NCBI GenBank assembly: GCA_949841235.1
Contig: CATKZA010000100.1
Coordinates: 1-6,713 of the forward strand
Direction of reading: 5' to 3'
DNA length: 6,713 nucleotides
Origin: an uncultured Clostridiaceae bacterium
Lineage (GTDB): Bacteria > Bacillota > Clostridia > Lachnospirales > Lachnospiraceae
Of the stretch, positions 1 to 6,467 are shown piece after piece. The notes below the pieces were generated by a model. The model saw nothing but the letters and a program-made list of their open reading frames with translations. It was not told the DNA's origin and did not search any database. Numbering within the stretch: position 1 is the first letter of the stretch; every line of letters begins with the position of its first letter. The translations under genes were made by a program, and so were the position numbers.

Positions 1-1
1 G

Positions 2-337
2 TTCCTAAATCGCCTAGATGAAATCATTCTCTTCAAGCCTTTGACCAGAAGCAATATCTCTTCCATTATCCGACTGTTGATGAAGGAATTGAATGAGCGG
101 GTGCGGGAGAAGGAGATTCAGGTGGAACTGACGGAGGGGGCTGTAGCGTTTATAGCGGAGCAAGCGTATGAGCCTGCCTTCGGTGCCAGGCCGCTGAAGC
201 GATATCTGCAAAAGAATGTGGAGACTCTTCTGGCCAGAAAGATTCTGGCAGACGAGGTCAAGATGGGAGATACTGTGACCATTGATGTGTCAGAGGGCGA
301 ATTGCGCGTTTGCACACAGCAAAAATTTGCGCAGTGA
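2..337 (+). CDS. clpB: ATP-dependent chaperone ClpB, C-terminal end (5' truncated by window)
   Basis: This is the C-terminal 111 residues of ClpB, the cytosolic AAA+ disaggregase that works with DnaK/DnaJ/GrpE to pull proteins out of aggregates. The frame is open from base 2, starting FLNRLDEIILFKPL, the typical end of the second AAA+ module (NRLDE includes the arginine-finger region). It continues into the small C-terminal domain with the sensor-2 motif GARPLKR (residues about 61-67 of the visible part) and the usual YEPAFGARPLKR context. The stop is TGA at 335-337. The TTG at 41 is an internal leucine codon, not a start. The short Gln/Lys-rich tail after the conserved domain is ordinary for the family. 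The next gene converges on it. Assignment to ClpB rather than ClpC or ClpE rests on the FLNRLDEI..FKPL and GARPLKR context; the upstream coiled-coil domain that would settle it is outside the window. Confidence 0.93.
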   Translation, partial: FLNRLDEIILFKPLTRSNISSIIRLLMKELNERVREKEIQVELTEGAVAFIAEQAYEPAFGARPLKRYLQKNVETLLARKILADEVKMGDTVTIDVSEGELRVCTQQKFAQ

Positions 338-368
338 ACGCCGAAAACAAAAATTTTTGGCGTTCACT
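333..368. terminator. Strong hairpin between convergent genes, possible bidirectional terminator
   Basis: AGTGAACGCC at 333-342 is perfectly complementary to GGCGTTCACT at 359-368. The A-rich and T-rich interior (344-347 with 354-357, plus a G-T pair 343/358) can extend the stem to about 15 pairs with a six-base loop. The clpB stop codon (335-337) lies inside the left arm. The hairpin sits exactly between the ends of two convergent genes, where a shared terminator is expected. Neither strand has a clean T-tract directly after the stem, so intrinsic termination is not certain; it may instead mark or protect mRNA 3' ends. Confidence 0.5.
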
Positions 369-378
369 ATAGATGCCG

Positions 379-609
379 CTAAAGGGACATATAGGTCATG
401 TCAATATTCTCTAATTTGAGCAGCGCCACCTTCTTGTCCATTCCGCCTCCGTAGCCTGTCAGTTTTCCATTTGTGCCAATCACTCTGTGGCAGGGAATGA
501 TGATGGAAATGTTATTGCGTCCCACTGCGCCGCCCACCGCCCGGGCGGCCATTCGGGGGTCAAGGAGTATGTCTCCTGTGGGTGAATCATAATGATTGAT
601 AAATTGCAT
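379..609 (-). CDS. ogt: Internally deleted methylated-DNA--[protein]-cysteine S-methyltransferase
   Basis: The 76-residue product is related to Ogt/MGMT, which repairs O6-alkylguanine by moving the alkyl group to its own cysteine. It begins like a family member ([16 protein letters not shown], residues 1-16) and then jumps directly to [14 protein letters not shown] (17-30), the recognition helix. The active-site motif PCHRV follows (Cys40, His41), then the TGYGGG loop (51-56) and LLKLE with the likely catalytic Glu67. Arg23 matches the arginine finger. Full-length relatives are about 160-180 residues, so roughly 85-100 are missing in frame: most of the N-terminal domain and the first helix of the helix-turn-helix. 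The start at 609 is chosen because GGGAG lies eight bases upstream; an in-frame ATG at 648 adds 13 residues that do not resemble the family. It is probably a decaying gene, since folding without the N-terminal half is doubtful, but the frame and ribosome site are intact. Confidence 0.8.
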   Translation of the reverse strand: MQFINHYDSPTGDILLDPRMAARAVGGAVGRNNISIIIPCHRVIGTNGKLTGYGGGMDKKVALLKLENIDMTYMSL

Positions 610-788
610 TTGGCTTCTCCCTTCTTGATTTTGCGCCTTTTCCTCCATGCCTATGATGGCATGAGGATGAGGCGTTTTTGCATGCTTTTCTTTGCGACTT
701 CTCTGTTCTTAGCAATGTTCATCTTCATTTTGTCATAATTTGCACCGTGGTTGCTGTGTCACCTTATTTTATCATATTTATTCCCGCA

Positions 789-817
789 TTGTGCTTTTTA
801 TAAAAAAATGCTACAAT
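789..817 (+). promoter_or_regulatory. Sigma-A-type promoter of the cobalamin-riboswitch operon
   Basis: TTGTGC at 789-794 (-35) is separated by 17 bases from TACAAT at 812-817 (-10). The -10 is preceded by TGC, giving an extended -10 element. Transcription would start near 824, about 45 bases before the riboswitch core. The stretch upstream to 649 is AT-rich and holds no other convincing gene or signal. Confidence 0.65.
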
Positions 818-865
818 GGCAAAGTTATCAGTGTTCTGCTCTGATTATTCTTTTTCATAAAGGAA

Positions 866-1178
866 GATGGGGCAGGCTTAAAAGGGAATGCCGTGGAATG
901 CGGCAGCAGCCCCCGCTACTGTAAGGACGGCTGTGGAGTGCAGGCAGGGATATGAAAGGATCATTCCCCCATGCATCCGTCAGCAGGGAAAATTTTATAG
1001 CAGAAACGGATTTGCTTCCAAAAGACAGGCTTGCTACCGAATGTAGCCGCCCGGGCCGGGTTTTGCCGAAGTGGAAATCCTTTCTGTGGAAATACCACTG
1101 TGGGTGAGCGCATAGTGTGATGAGGCTACATTCATGGGAAGGGAAATTTTCTGAAGTCATAAGCCAGGAGACCTGCTG
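866..1178 (+). ncRNA. Cobalamin (B12) riboswitch, oversized aptamer
   Basis: The conserved parts of the cobalamin element appear in order. The closing helix pairs GCAGG (872-876) with CCTGC (1172-1176). AAAAGGGAA (880-888) is followed by a small hairpin TGCCG/CGGCA (889-893, 901-905) and then AGCCCCCGCTACTGTAA (908-924). ACCACTG ends at 1100, GGGAAGG lies at 1136-1142, and the B12 box AAGCCAGGAGACCTGC occupies 1161-1176. In this family adenosyl-, methyl- or aquocobalamin binding normally lowers expression of B12 uptake or synthesis genes. The distance between ACTGTAA and CCACTG is about 170 bases, far more than usual, so a peripheral insertion is present. The element precedes the transcobalamin-like gene, in agreement with a B12 role. 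The exact ends and fold need a covariance-model alignment. Confidence 0.9.
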
Positions 1179-1334
1179 GTAACGTGCGACGAGAGGATCT
1201 CGGTGGGAGATTCGTGTGCCAGAGACTGCTATTGTGATTACTTGACTGCAAGCAGCAGCCATCAGAATAGTCTGGCGTTCGCAATGATAATGGTGTCGCT
1301 GAAACCGGCACAGGACTTTAGAAAGGATGAGAAG
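1179..1334 (+). promoter_or_regulatory. Leader / expression platform between riboswitch and start codon
   Basis: This 156-base leader carries a small hairpin CGAGA-GGA-TCTCG (1190-1202). A larger one pairs GCCAG (1218-1222) with CTGGC (1272-1276) and ACT (1225-1227) with AGT (1269-1271), with a possible inner CTGCT/AGCAG pairing. No hairpin is followed by a T-tract, so transcription termination is not evident and control of translation is more likely. The Shine-Dalgarno AAGGA (1323-1327) sits seven bases before the ATG at 1335. The nine bases 1320-1328 around it are perfectly complementary to 1077-1085 inside the aptamer insertion. Confidence 0.55.
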
Positions 1335-3404
1335 ATGAAAGCAAAAAAGGTGTTAAGCATGGTGCTGGCTTTTGCGCTGGTGCTGGGTTGTTCCACAGGC
1401 ATAATGGGACGAACTTCCAGCGGCGCAGAAGCGGCAGAGAAGATGGTAGTGTATGTGGCGGCAGAGGGGACGGCAGCAGGTGACGCTGTAAAGATTGACA
1501 AGACAGCGGTGCAGGTGTCTCAGGGAGACACGGCGGAAGTGGCCGTGAGGAAGGTGTTGGACAAGTATTACAAGGACAATTATGGATATGATAAAGGGTT
1601 TTTAAGTTCCATTGGGAATTTGGCTGGCTCTACCAGCGAGCCATGGGTGTATTGGGGCTTTAGGGTTAATGGAGCGGAGCCGCAGAATCCTGCCACTGGC
1701 TGGGGATTTGGCATCGGGGATTATCCGTTGCAGGAGAATGATCAGATTAGCTTGGTGTACGGCACATTTGAAGAGATGCCGGCACAGTGTTCCTGTTTTG
1801 ACAATGATGCCAGCATAAAGCCAGACCAGGCGGCAGTTTTGCAGAATGCCCGGGCGCAGGAAAAACTTCTGGCGGAGAAGATATACCAGGTGAACTTCCG
1901 GAAGGGGGGGTATGTGCCGGGAATTGAGGATACGGACAGCCTTTATGCGGTTTTTTCACTGGCTCAATCCGGCTTTCAGGCGAATGCATTCTATGACAAG
2001 GTGTGCAAGAAGGTTTTATCCCAGCTGCAGGGAATGAAGGAGCAGGGAAAGATTTATGATCCGATTACAGGTAAGGAGATGAGTTTTGCTTCTTATGAGG
2101 GAAACAAATATGTGTTGATTAATTATACAAAGATTGCCTTGGTGCTGTCTGCCTTGGGGGTGGATATTGCCAAAGCCGGGGGCGTGAACCTGGCGGAAAA
2201 AATGACGGACAGGTCTCTCTATGAAGTGGCGAATGCCACCACCTTAACGAGGGAAGCGTTGATTCTTTTTGCCATGCATCTTTCTGGCGCATCGTGGAGT
2301 ATGGGGAATGGACATGTGGCGGAAAAGGAATTGGTGAACAATCTGCTGGCTGATGTGGATAGCCAGATTGGCATTGCGGCAGATCTGGGAAGCCAGTGGG
2401 GGGCTACGCTGGATTCTGCGGCTATGTGCGTGCAGGCGCTGGCACCTTATGTTTCTAAAAAGGTGGAGGGCGTGGACGGAGCGGAAGTGAAGCGGGCCTG
2501 TGAAAAGGTAATGGACATGCTTTCCGCCATGCAGGATAACCAGACAGGCGGCTTTTCAGGGGCTAGCGGCAATGCGTGGACGCTAGCCCAGTGCATGATT
2601 ACGGTAGGGCTTCTGGAGGAGGGGGTGAATCCTTTGACGGACACTTCCTTTATAAAAAACGGACAGACATTGTTTGATGCTTCTGGAAAATATGTGGACG
2701 CAGAGAGGGGAATGGTGGACGAGAATCTGGTGGGGGGAGAATACGCCTATCAGCCCGACCAGTTGCTTCGGGGCCTGACTTCCTGCCTTCGCAGGGTGGA
2801 TGGCATCGGCCTGTTTGACGTGGCTAGTTCGGCTTATCGGGCAGATGTGAAGTATATTCTGCTGACAGGAGCAGATGTCAAGGCGATTGCCAATCATCCC
2901 TATACAGGAAATCCCGTCAAGCCAAAAGTTACAGTTGTCGTAGCGGGAAAGGCGTTGGCGGAGGGAAGGGATTATTCTCTGTCATATCATGATAACACAC
3001 AGGTAGGGGAGGCTTATGTCCTGGTAACCGGCATGGGAGAGTACCGGGGAACGGCAAAGGCTGCATTCAAGATTGTGCAAGATTCTAAGAAGCCTTCTAA
3101 CGCCCCGGCAAAGGCGATGAAGCTAAAGAAGCCTGTCATTAAGAAACTTTCTTCTAAGAGAAAGGCATTGACAGTAAAGTTTGGAAAGGTGAAGAATGCT
3201 AAGAAGTATGTCATACAGATTGCCATAGATCGGAAATTCCAAAAGAATACGAGGAAAAAGACGGTGAAATTGGCTAAATCTGTCACCTTTAAGAAACTGA
3301 AGGCGGGAAAGAAATATTATGTCCGGGTGAGGGCATATGGGAATGCAGGAAAGAGCATTAAGAGCAGTTATAGCAAAGTGAAGTCGAAACGCATAAAGCG
3401 GTAG
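1335..3404 (+). CDS. Exported transcobalamin-like protein (DUF4430 + alpha/alpha-toroid + Ig-like + Fn3-like)
   Basis: The 689-residue product is a predicted surface protein that probably captures corrinoids. It starts with a signal peptide (about 1-34). VLGC could be a lipobox (Cys19), but GAEA-AE near 31-35 could also be an ordinary cleavage site. Residues about 38-145 match the DUF4430/transcobalamin C-terminal beta domain (WVYWGFRVNG, GWGFGIGDYPLQENDQISLVYG region). Residues about 165-495 form helical repeats like the alpha/alpha-toroid of prenyltransferases and the animal cobalamin binders (DSLYAVFSLAQSGF, WGATLDSAAMCVQALAPY, NQTGGFSGASGNAWTLAQC). Residues about 503-582 are a clostridial Ig-like repeat (YTGNPVKPKVTV, GEYRGTAKAAFKI), and 598-689 a very basic Fn3-like domain. 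There is no LPXTG or SLH motif. The start at 1335 has a good ribosome site and gives the signal peptide; the frame is open back to 1203 but that adds no credible sequence. The cobalamin riboswitch upstream supports the role; binding itself is inferred. Confidence 0.82.
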   Translation: MKAKKVLSMVLAFALVLGCSTGIMGRTSSGAEAAEKMVVYVAAEGTAAGDAVKIDKTAVQVSQGDTAEVAVRKVLDKYYKDNYGYDKGFLSSIGNLAGSTSEPWVYWGFRVNGAEPQNPATGWGFGIGDYPLQENDQISLVYGTFEEMPAQCSCFDNDASIKPDQAAVLQNARAQEKLLAEKIYQVNFRKGGYVPGIEDTDSLYAVFSLAQSGFQANAFYDKVCKKVLSQLQGMKEQGKIYDPITGKEMSFASYEGNKYVLINYTKIALVLSALGVDIAKAGGVNLAEKMTDRSLYEVANATTLTREALILFAMHLSGASWSMGNGHVAEKELVNNLLADVDSQIGIAADLGSQWGATLDSAAMCVQALAPYVSKKVEGVDGAEVKRACEKVMDMLSAMQDNQTGGFSGASGNAWTLAQCMITVGLLEEGVNPLTDTSFIKNGQTLFDASGKYVDAERGMVDENLVGGEYAYQPDQLLRGLTSCLRRVDGIGLFDVASSAYRADVKYILLTGADVKAIANHPYTGNPVKPKVTVVVAGKALAEGRDYSLSYHDNTQVGEAYVLVTGMGEYRGTAKAAFKIVQDSKKPSNAPAKAMKLKKPVIKKLSSKRKALTVKFGKVKNAKKYVIQIAIDRKFQKNTRKKTVKLAKSVTFKKLKAGKKYYVRVRAYGNAGKSIKSSYSKVKSKRIKR

Positions 3405-3419
3405 CAGAGGAATTAGATT

Positions 3420-4433
3420 ATGAAGAAAAAGATAGTATGCATGGTTTGCGTGATGGCGGTATTGCTCGGCTTCTGGGGGTGTGGCACCCCCGGAAGCCAT
3501 ACCAAAAAGGATAATAGGCTGAAAGTGGTAGCCACAGTATTTGCGGAGTACGATTTTCTCCGGCAAATAGGAGGAGATGTTATCAATCTATCCATGCTCA
3601 TGCTGCCGGGGGCAGATATCCATACCTTTGATCCCACGCCTAAGGACATGAAGATGGTGCAGGATGCGGATTTATTCGTCACTGTAGGTGGAGAATCGGA
3701 TGCCTGGGCGGATACCATCGTAGAGTCGGTGGACAATGAGCGTCTGGAGTGTGTGCGTCTGATGGATTTGGTGGACGAGGTGGTAGAAGAAGAGATCGTA
3801 GAGGGGATGGAAGTGGAAGAGCATGGTGAGGCAGGGGATAGCCGTGGAGGCGGAGAGGGCGCTCAGGAAGAGGATTCTGAAGTTCACGGAGAAGAGAAGG
3901 AATTTGATGAGCATGTGTGGACTTCCCCGAAAAATGCCATGCAGATTGTGGAGGGGCTTTGCGGCAAATTATCCCAATTAGATGGGGAAAATGCCCATCT
4001 GTTTCAGAGGAATGCCGAGAGATATTTAAAGAAATTGGAGAGGCTGGATCAAAAATTTATCAAGGTGGTGTCTAACAGCAAGCGCAGAGAGATTGTGGTG
4101 GCAGATCGATTCCCATTCCGCTATTTTGCGGATGCCTATGGGCTGAAGTATTATGCCGCTTATCCCGGATGCTCCACTCAGACGGGTGCCAGCGTGGAGA
4201 CAATCGCCTTCTTAATTGACAAAGTGAAAGAAGACAGAATTCCCGTGGTATTTCATATGGAACTGTCCAGCCAGCTGATGTGCAATACCATCTGTGATGA
4301 GACTGGTGCGAAAAAGGCACAACTGAACGCAGTCCACAATATCAGCAAGAGGAATTTCGATAAAGGCATCGGATATCTGGAACTGATGGAAAAAAACGTG
4401 GATGTGCTTCGGGAGGCTCTACAGGGTCAGTGA
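3420..4433 (+). CDS. Metal ABC transporter substrate-binding lipoprotein (ZnuA/TroA family)
   Basis: The 337-residue product belongs to the cluster A-I metal-binding proteins that deliver Zn, Mn or Fe to an ABC permease. The signal peptide ends in GFWGC, with Cys21 the likely lipidated residue. The conserved opening VVATVFAEYDFLRQIGGD is at 36-53. The first metal ligand is His68 in ADIHTFDPTPKDM, the second His165 in DEHVWTSPKNA. At the third site, where most relatives have His, it reads VVADRFPFRYFADAYGL with Asp229. The C-terminal site is VVFHMELSS (His279, Glu281). Between 119 and 163, where ZnuA has a His-rich loop, lies a Glu/Asp/Gly-rich loop with only His135 and His156. An AGAGGA site precedes the ATG, and only 15 bases separate it from the gene before, so the two share the B12-controlled transcript. 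No permease or ATPase gene follows, so it is an orphan here. The metal is uncertain; cobalt is possible given the riboswitch. Confidence 0.88.
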   Translation: MKKKIVCMVCVMAVLLGFWGCGTPGSHTKKDNRLKVVATVFAEYDFLRQIGGDVINLSMLMLPGADIHTFDPTPKDMKMVQDADLFVTVGGESDAWADTIVESVDNERLECVRLMDLVDEVVEEEIVEGMEVEEHGEAGDSRGGGEGAQEEDSEVHGEEKEFDEHVWTSPKNAMQIVEGLCGKLSQLDGENAHLFQRNAERYLKKLERLDQKFIKVVSNSKRREIVVADRFPFRYFADAYGLKYYAAYPGCSTQTGASVETIAFLIDKVKEDRIPVVFHMELSSQLMCNTICDETGAKKAQLNAVHNISKRNFDKGIGYLELMEKNVDVLREALQGQ

Positions 4434-5702
4434 AAAAATTGCCCAATTCTTGTTTTCATGGAAGACGCAGTCGGCACTTACCATTCCGCCCAACTTGTTT
4501 ACCCGGCTTAACAGTTCTGACAGGCCATATCCATGGGGTACGGCAAATTCTGGCTTGGGATGGGACTCGTTTGTCTTGGTGCTGTAGCCTTTCTGGAAGA
4601 AGCGATTAAATTCCTCCTGTAAAATATAGTGATCCACTGGATTCTGCACTTCAAAATAAAATGCTTCCTCCTGGTTTGCCAGAGTGATATAGATGTATTC
4701 GCCAGGCAAAGTGGCTTCGATGGCATTCTGGGTGAGGATGTGGAGGAAATCCCCGATAATATGCTCAGATACCCTGCATGTCAGTTTGGGACTTGGGATA
4801 TCGTAAAGAATGTTGATGCCCTTTTTTTCTGCCATTGCGGTGAGGTTGTACAGGGTGCTGGTTACAAGCGGCATGTTTAGGGACAGCAAGGGATAGCATT
4901 TATGGACGGTATTGTATTTCTTGGTGTATTTAATCAGTGATTCCCGCAGGGAATCATAGTCATGGCATACATTTACCAGAGCGGCAATGGACTGGAGCCG
5001 ATTGACATACTCATGCTGGCTGGAGCGGATATCATCAATTAGCGTCTCCAGTATTGGTTTATTCTTTTCATAGGTAATTAGAGCCTTTTGTTTCTCCCTT
5101 AACTGGTTCTCATAATAAAAGATGCAGATATTGACGGAGAGTATTATGAATAGGGATGCGAAGAGCAAGTTCACAAATTCATAGATATCTGTCATGTGAA
5201 ATTTGTAAAACAGAGTCTTTAAAAGCATTCCCAGAGTCGTATTTAATACAAAGAATTTTAGGAGGAATCCTCCTGTAAGTATTTTTTGATACAGCATGGC
5301 GCAGGGGGCGATAAAGCACACCAGCATGAGCAGTACCAACGTGGATATGCTTCCAAGCAAGGGCAGATAGACCATGGGAAGCATTTTCATCACCGGGGTT
5401 AGTAATAGCGTAACCAGCCCCTGTATAAAGTTCAAAAAAATGCCGATAGGGCAGAGCAAAAAGACTGTGGGGATGAGTTTTTTGTTGCACCTAAAGTAAC
5501 AGTATAGGAAAATAATTACTTGAGTGTAAATTAATGCAAACATACCGTAGGAATCTGGCAAAGGCGCTAAAATAAATCCGGGCAAGAAAAAAATCACGTC
5601 TATCCAGTCGGGAACCATGGTCTTTCCCTGAAAAGACTTCAGCAGCAGAAAAATGCAGAGATTTTCAATCAATATGCCGAACAGGCTCATGGTTAATGAC
5701 AT
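4419..5702 (-). CDS. GHKL-domain sensor histidine kinase (AgrC-like)
   Basis: The 427-residue product is a membrane sensor kinase partnered with the response regulator gene just upstream. Residues 1 to about 197 are hydrophobic with six or seven likely membrane segments (about 5-22, 33-48, 52-70, 78-102, 110-136, 147-167, 174-197) and no large outside domain, as in peptide-sensing AgrC-type kinases. A coiled linker (198-225) leads to the phosphoacceptor motif SSQHEYVNRLQ with His230. The GHKL ATPase follows: N box LTQNAIEAT (Asn326) and G box GYGLSELLSRVNKLGG (391-406). The start at 5702 is chosen because GGGAGG lies five bases upstream and the protein then begins MSLTMSLFGILIEN; an in-frame ATG at 5795 lies inside the regulator gene. 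Spacing to the regulator is 13 bases. The 3' end overlaps the convergent metal-binding gene by 15 bases. The signal sensed is unknown; no AgrB or peptide gene is visible. Confidence 0.9.
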   Translation of the reverse strand: MSLTMSLFGILIENLCIFLLLKSFQGKTMVPDWIDVIFFLPGFILAPLPDSYGMFALIYTQVIIFLYCYFRCNKKLIPTVFLLCPIGIFLNFIQGLVTLLLTPVMKMLPMVYLPLLGSISTLVLLMLVCFIAPCAMLYQKILTGGFLLKFFVLNTTLGMLLKTLFYKFHMTDIYEFVNLLFASLFIILSVNICIFYYENQLREKQKALITYEKNKPILETLIDDIRSSQHEYVNRLQSIAALVNVCHDYDSLRESLIKYTKKYNTVHKCYPLLSLNMPLVTSTLYNLTAMAEKKGINILYDIPSPKLTCRVSEHIIGDFLHILTQNAIEATLPGEYIYITLANQEEAFYFEVQNPVDHYILQEEFNRFFQKGYSTKTNESHPKPEFAVPHGYGLSELLSRVNKLGGMVSADCVFHENKNWAIFSLTL

Positions 5703-5715
5703 TTTGTCCTCCCAT

Positions 5716-6450
5716 CTATGTAAGCTGTATGCTTTCCAACAGTTTGTCCTTAAACACCCTGCCCACAGGAATGGCATGATTGCGAATCTGCACATTGGAG
5801 CATATGCTGTCGTAGTTTTCGATTAGTCTCGTGTTGACAATGTATTTACGATGGCATCGGAAGAATGCGTCTCCCAGTCGATCCTCCAAGGAGGAGAGGG
5901 TGTAGTCCCGGGTGACCACCGTGCTATCCGGGCATACAATCTTCAAGGTATGGCCGTTAGACTCCAGAAAGAGAATGCTGTCTATGTATATCCTGTGGGC
6001 GATGCGCCGGGTATCCCGGACGAAGAATGTTTCCTGCTGGATGATGTGGGACAGCAGAAGATGCTGCACCTGCTTGGCAATCTCTCCGCAATCGTAGGGC
6101 TTTTTGATATAATTATAGCAGTGAAAGTTATTTAATGCAAATTCTACCTGCTGTTTATTGCTGGTGAGGAAGATCAGGGGCGTCATCTGATAGGCCGTGT
6201 GGGAACGGATCAGTTGGGCGAACTGGAATCCCTCGTGCCTCTTCTCGTTGCTGGACAGATGGATGTCCAGGAGGAACAGGTGAAGAAAGGCATCGTCTAA
6301 GATGGAATCCTGCAACATGATTTCCGCATCCTCCAGGTTTGTGGCGAACTGGATGACCAGGGAGGGATGGAGTTTCGAGAGATGGTCTATCAGTTCGTTC
6401 CGCTGCATTTCGTCATCCTCCACAATTAAAATTCTCTGCACTTGTTCCAT
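5716..6450 (-). CDS. LytTR-family response regulator (AgrA/LytR type)
   Basis: The 244-residue product is a cytoplasmic transcription factor switched on by phosphorylation. The receiver domain (about 5-130) shows the acidic pocket EDDE (11-14), the phosphoacceptor Asp62 in LFLLDIHLS, Thr96 in IFLTSN and Lys117 in YIKKPYD. The LytTR DNA-binding domain (about 140-242) shows IYIDSILFLESNGHTLKI, FFRCHRKYIVNTRLIENY and IPVGRVFKDKLLES, all standard positions. The start at 6450 is preceded by AAGGAG about eight bases away. It is the first gene of an operon with the kinase and is transcribed from a near-consensus promoter at 6487-6514. Two direct repeats of the LytTR-site type lie immediately upstream, suggesting that it controls its own operon, the divergent gene, or both. 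Length is normal for the family. Confidence 0.93.
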   Translation of the reverse strand: MEQVQRILIVEDDEMQRNELIDHLSKLHPSLVIQFATNLEDAEIMLQDSILDDAFLHLFLLDIHLSSNEKRHEGFQFAQLIRSHTAYQMTPLIFLTSNKQQVEFALNNFHCYNYIKKPYDCGEIAKQVQHLLLSHIIQQETFFVRDTRRIAHRIYIDSILFLESNGHTLKIVCPDSTVVTRDYTLSSLEDRLGDAFFRCHRKYIVNTRLIENYDSICSNVQIRNHAIPVGRVFKDKLLESIQLT

Positions 6451-6467
6451 CAGAATTCTCCTTTCCT

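Noticed and set aside
610..648. ATG at 648 as start of the short Ogt
   Set aside because: The added 13 residues do not match Ogt, and a good GGGAG site precedes the ATG at 609.
641..667. Hairpin CATGCC/GGCATG (646-651, 658-663) as a terminator
   Set aside because: It lies upstream of the ogt start rather than at a gene end, and the T-run on the plus side (673-678) begins several bases after the stem.
855..1262. Minus-strand open frame of 135 codons
   Set aside because: It lies antisense over the cobalamin riboswitch, its product resembles no family and the conserved RNA boxes explain the sequence.
1203..1334. GTG at 1203 as start of the transcobalamin-like gene
   Set aside because: The extra 44 residues come from the riboswitch leader, precede an obvious signal peptide and have no better ribosome site than the ATG at 1335.
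4431..4458. AT-rich imperfect hairpin after the metal-binding gene as a terminator
   Set aside because: The stem is nearly all A/T with an asymmetric bulge and no clear T-tract beyond it.
5179..5490. Second minus-strand open frame inside the kinase gene
   Set aside because: It is in another frame of the same strand over the membrane region of the kinase and has no independent support.
5703..5795. ATG at 5795 as start of the histidine kinase
   Set aside because: It would overlap the response regulator by 80 bases; the ATG at 5702 has GGGAGG five bases upstream and starts a normal membrane segment.
5851..6135. Plus-strand open frame of 94 codons
   Set aside because: It is antisense to the response regulator, whose domains and catalytic residues are unmistakable.
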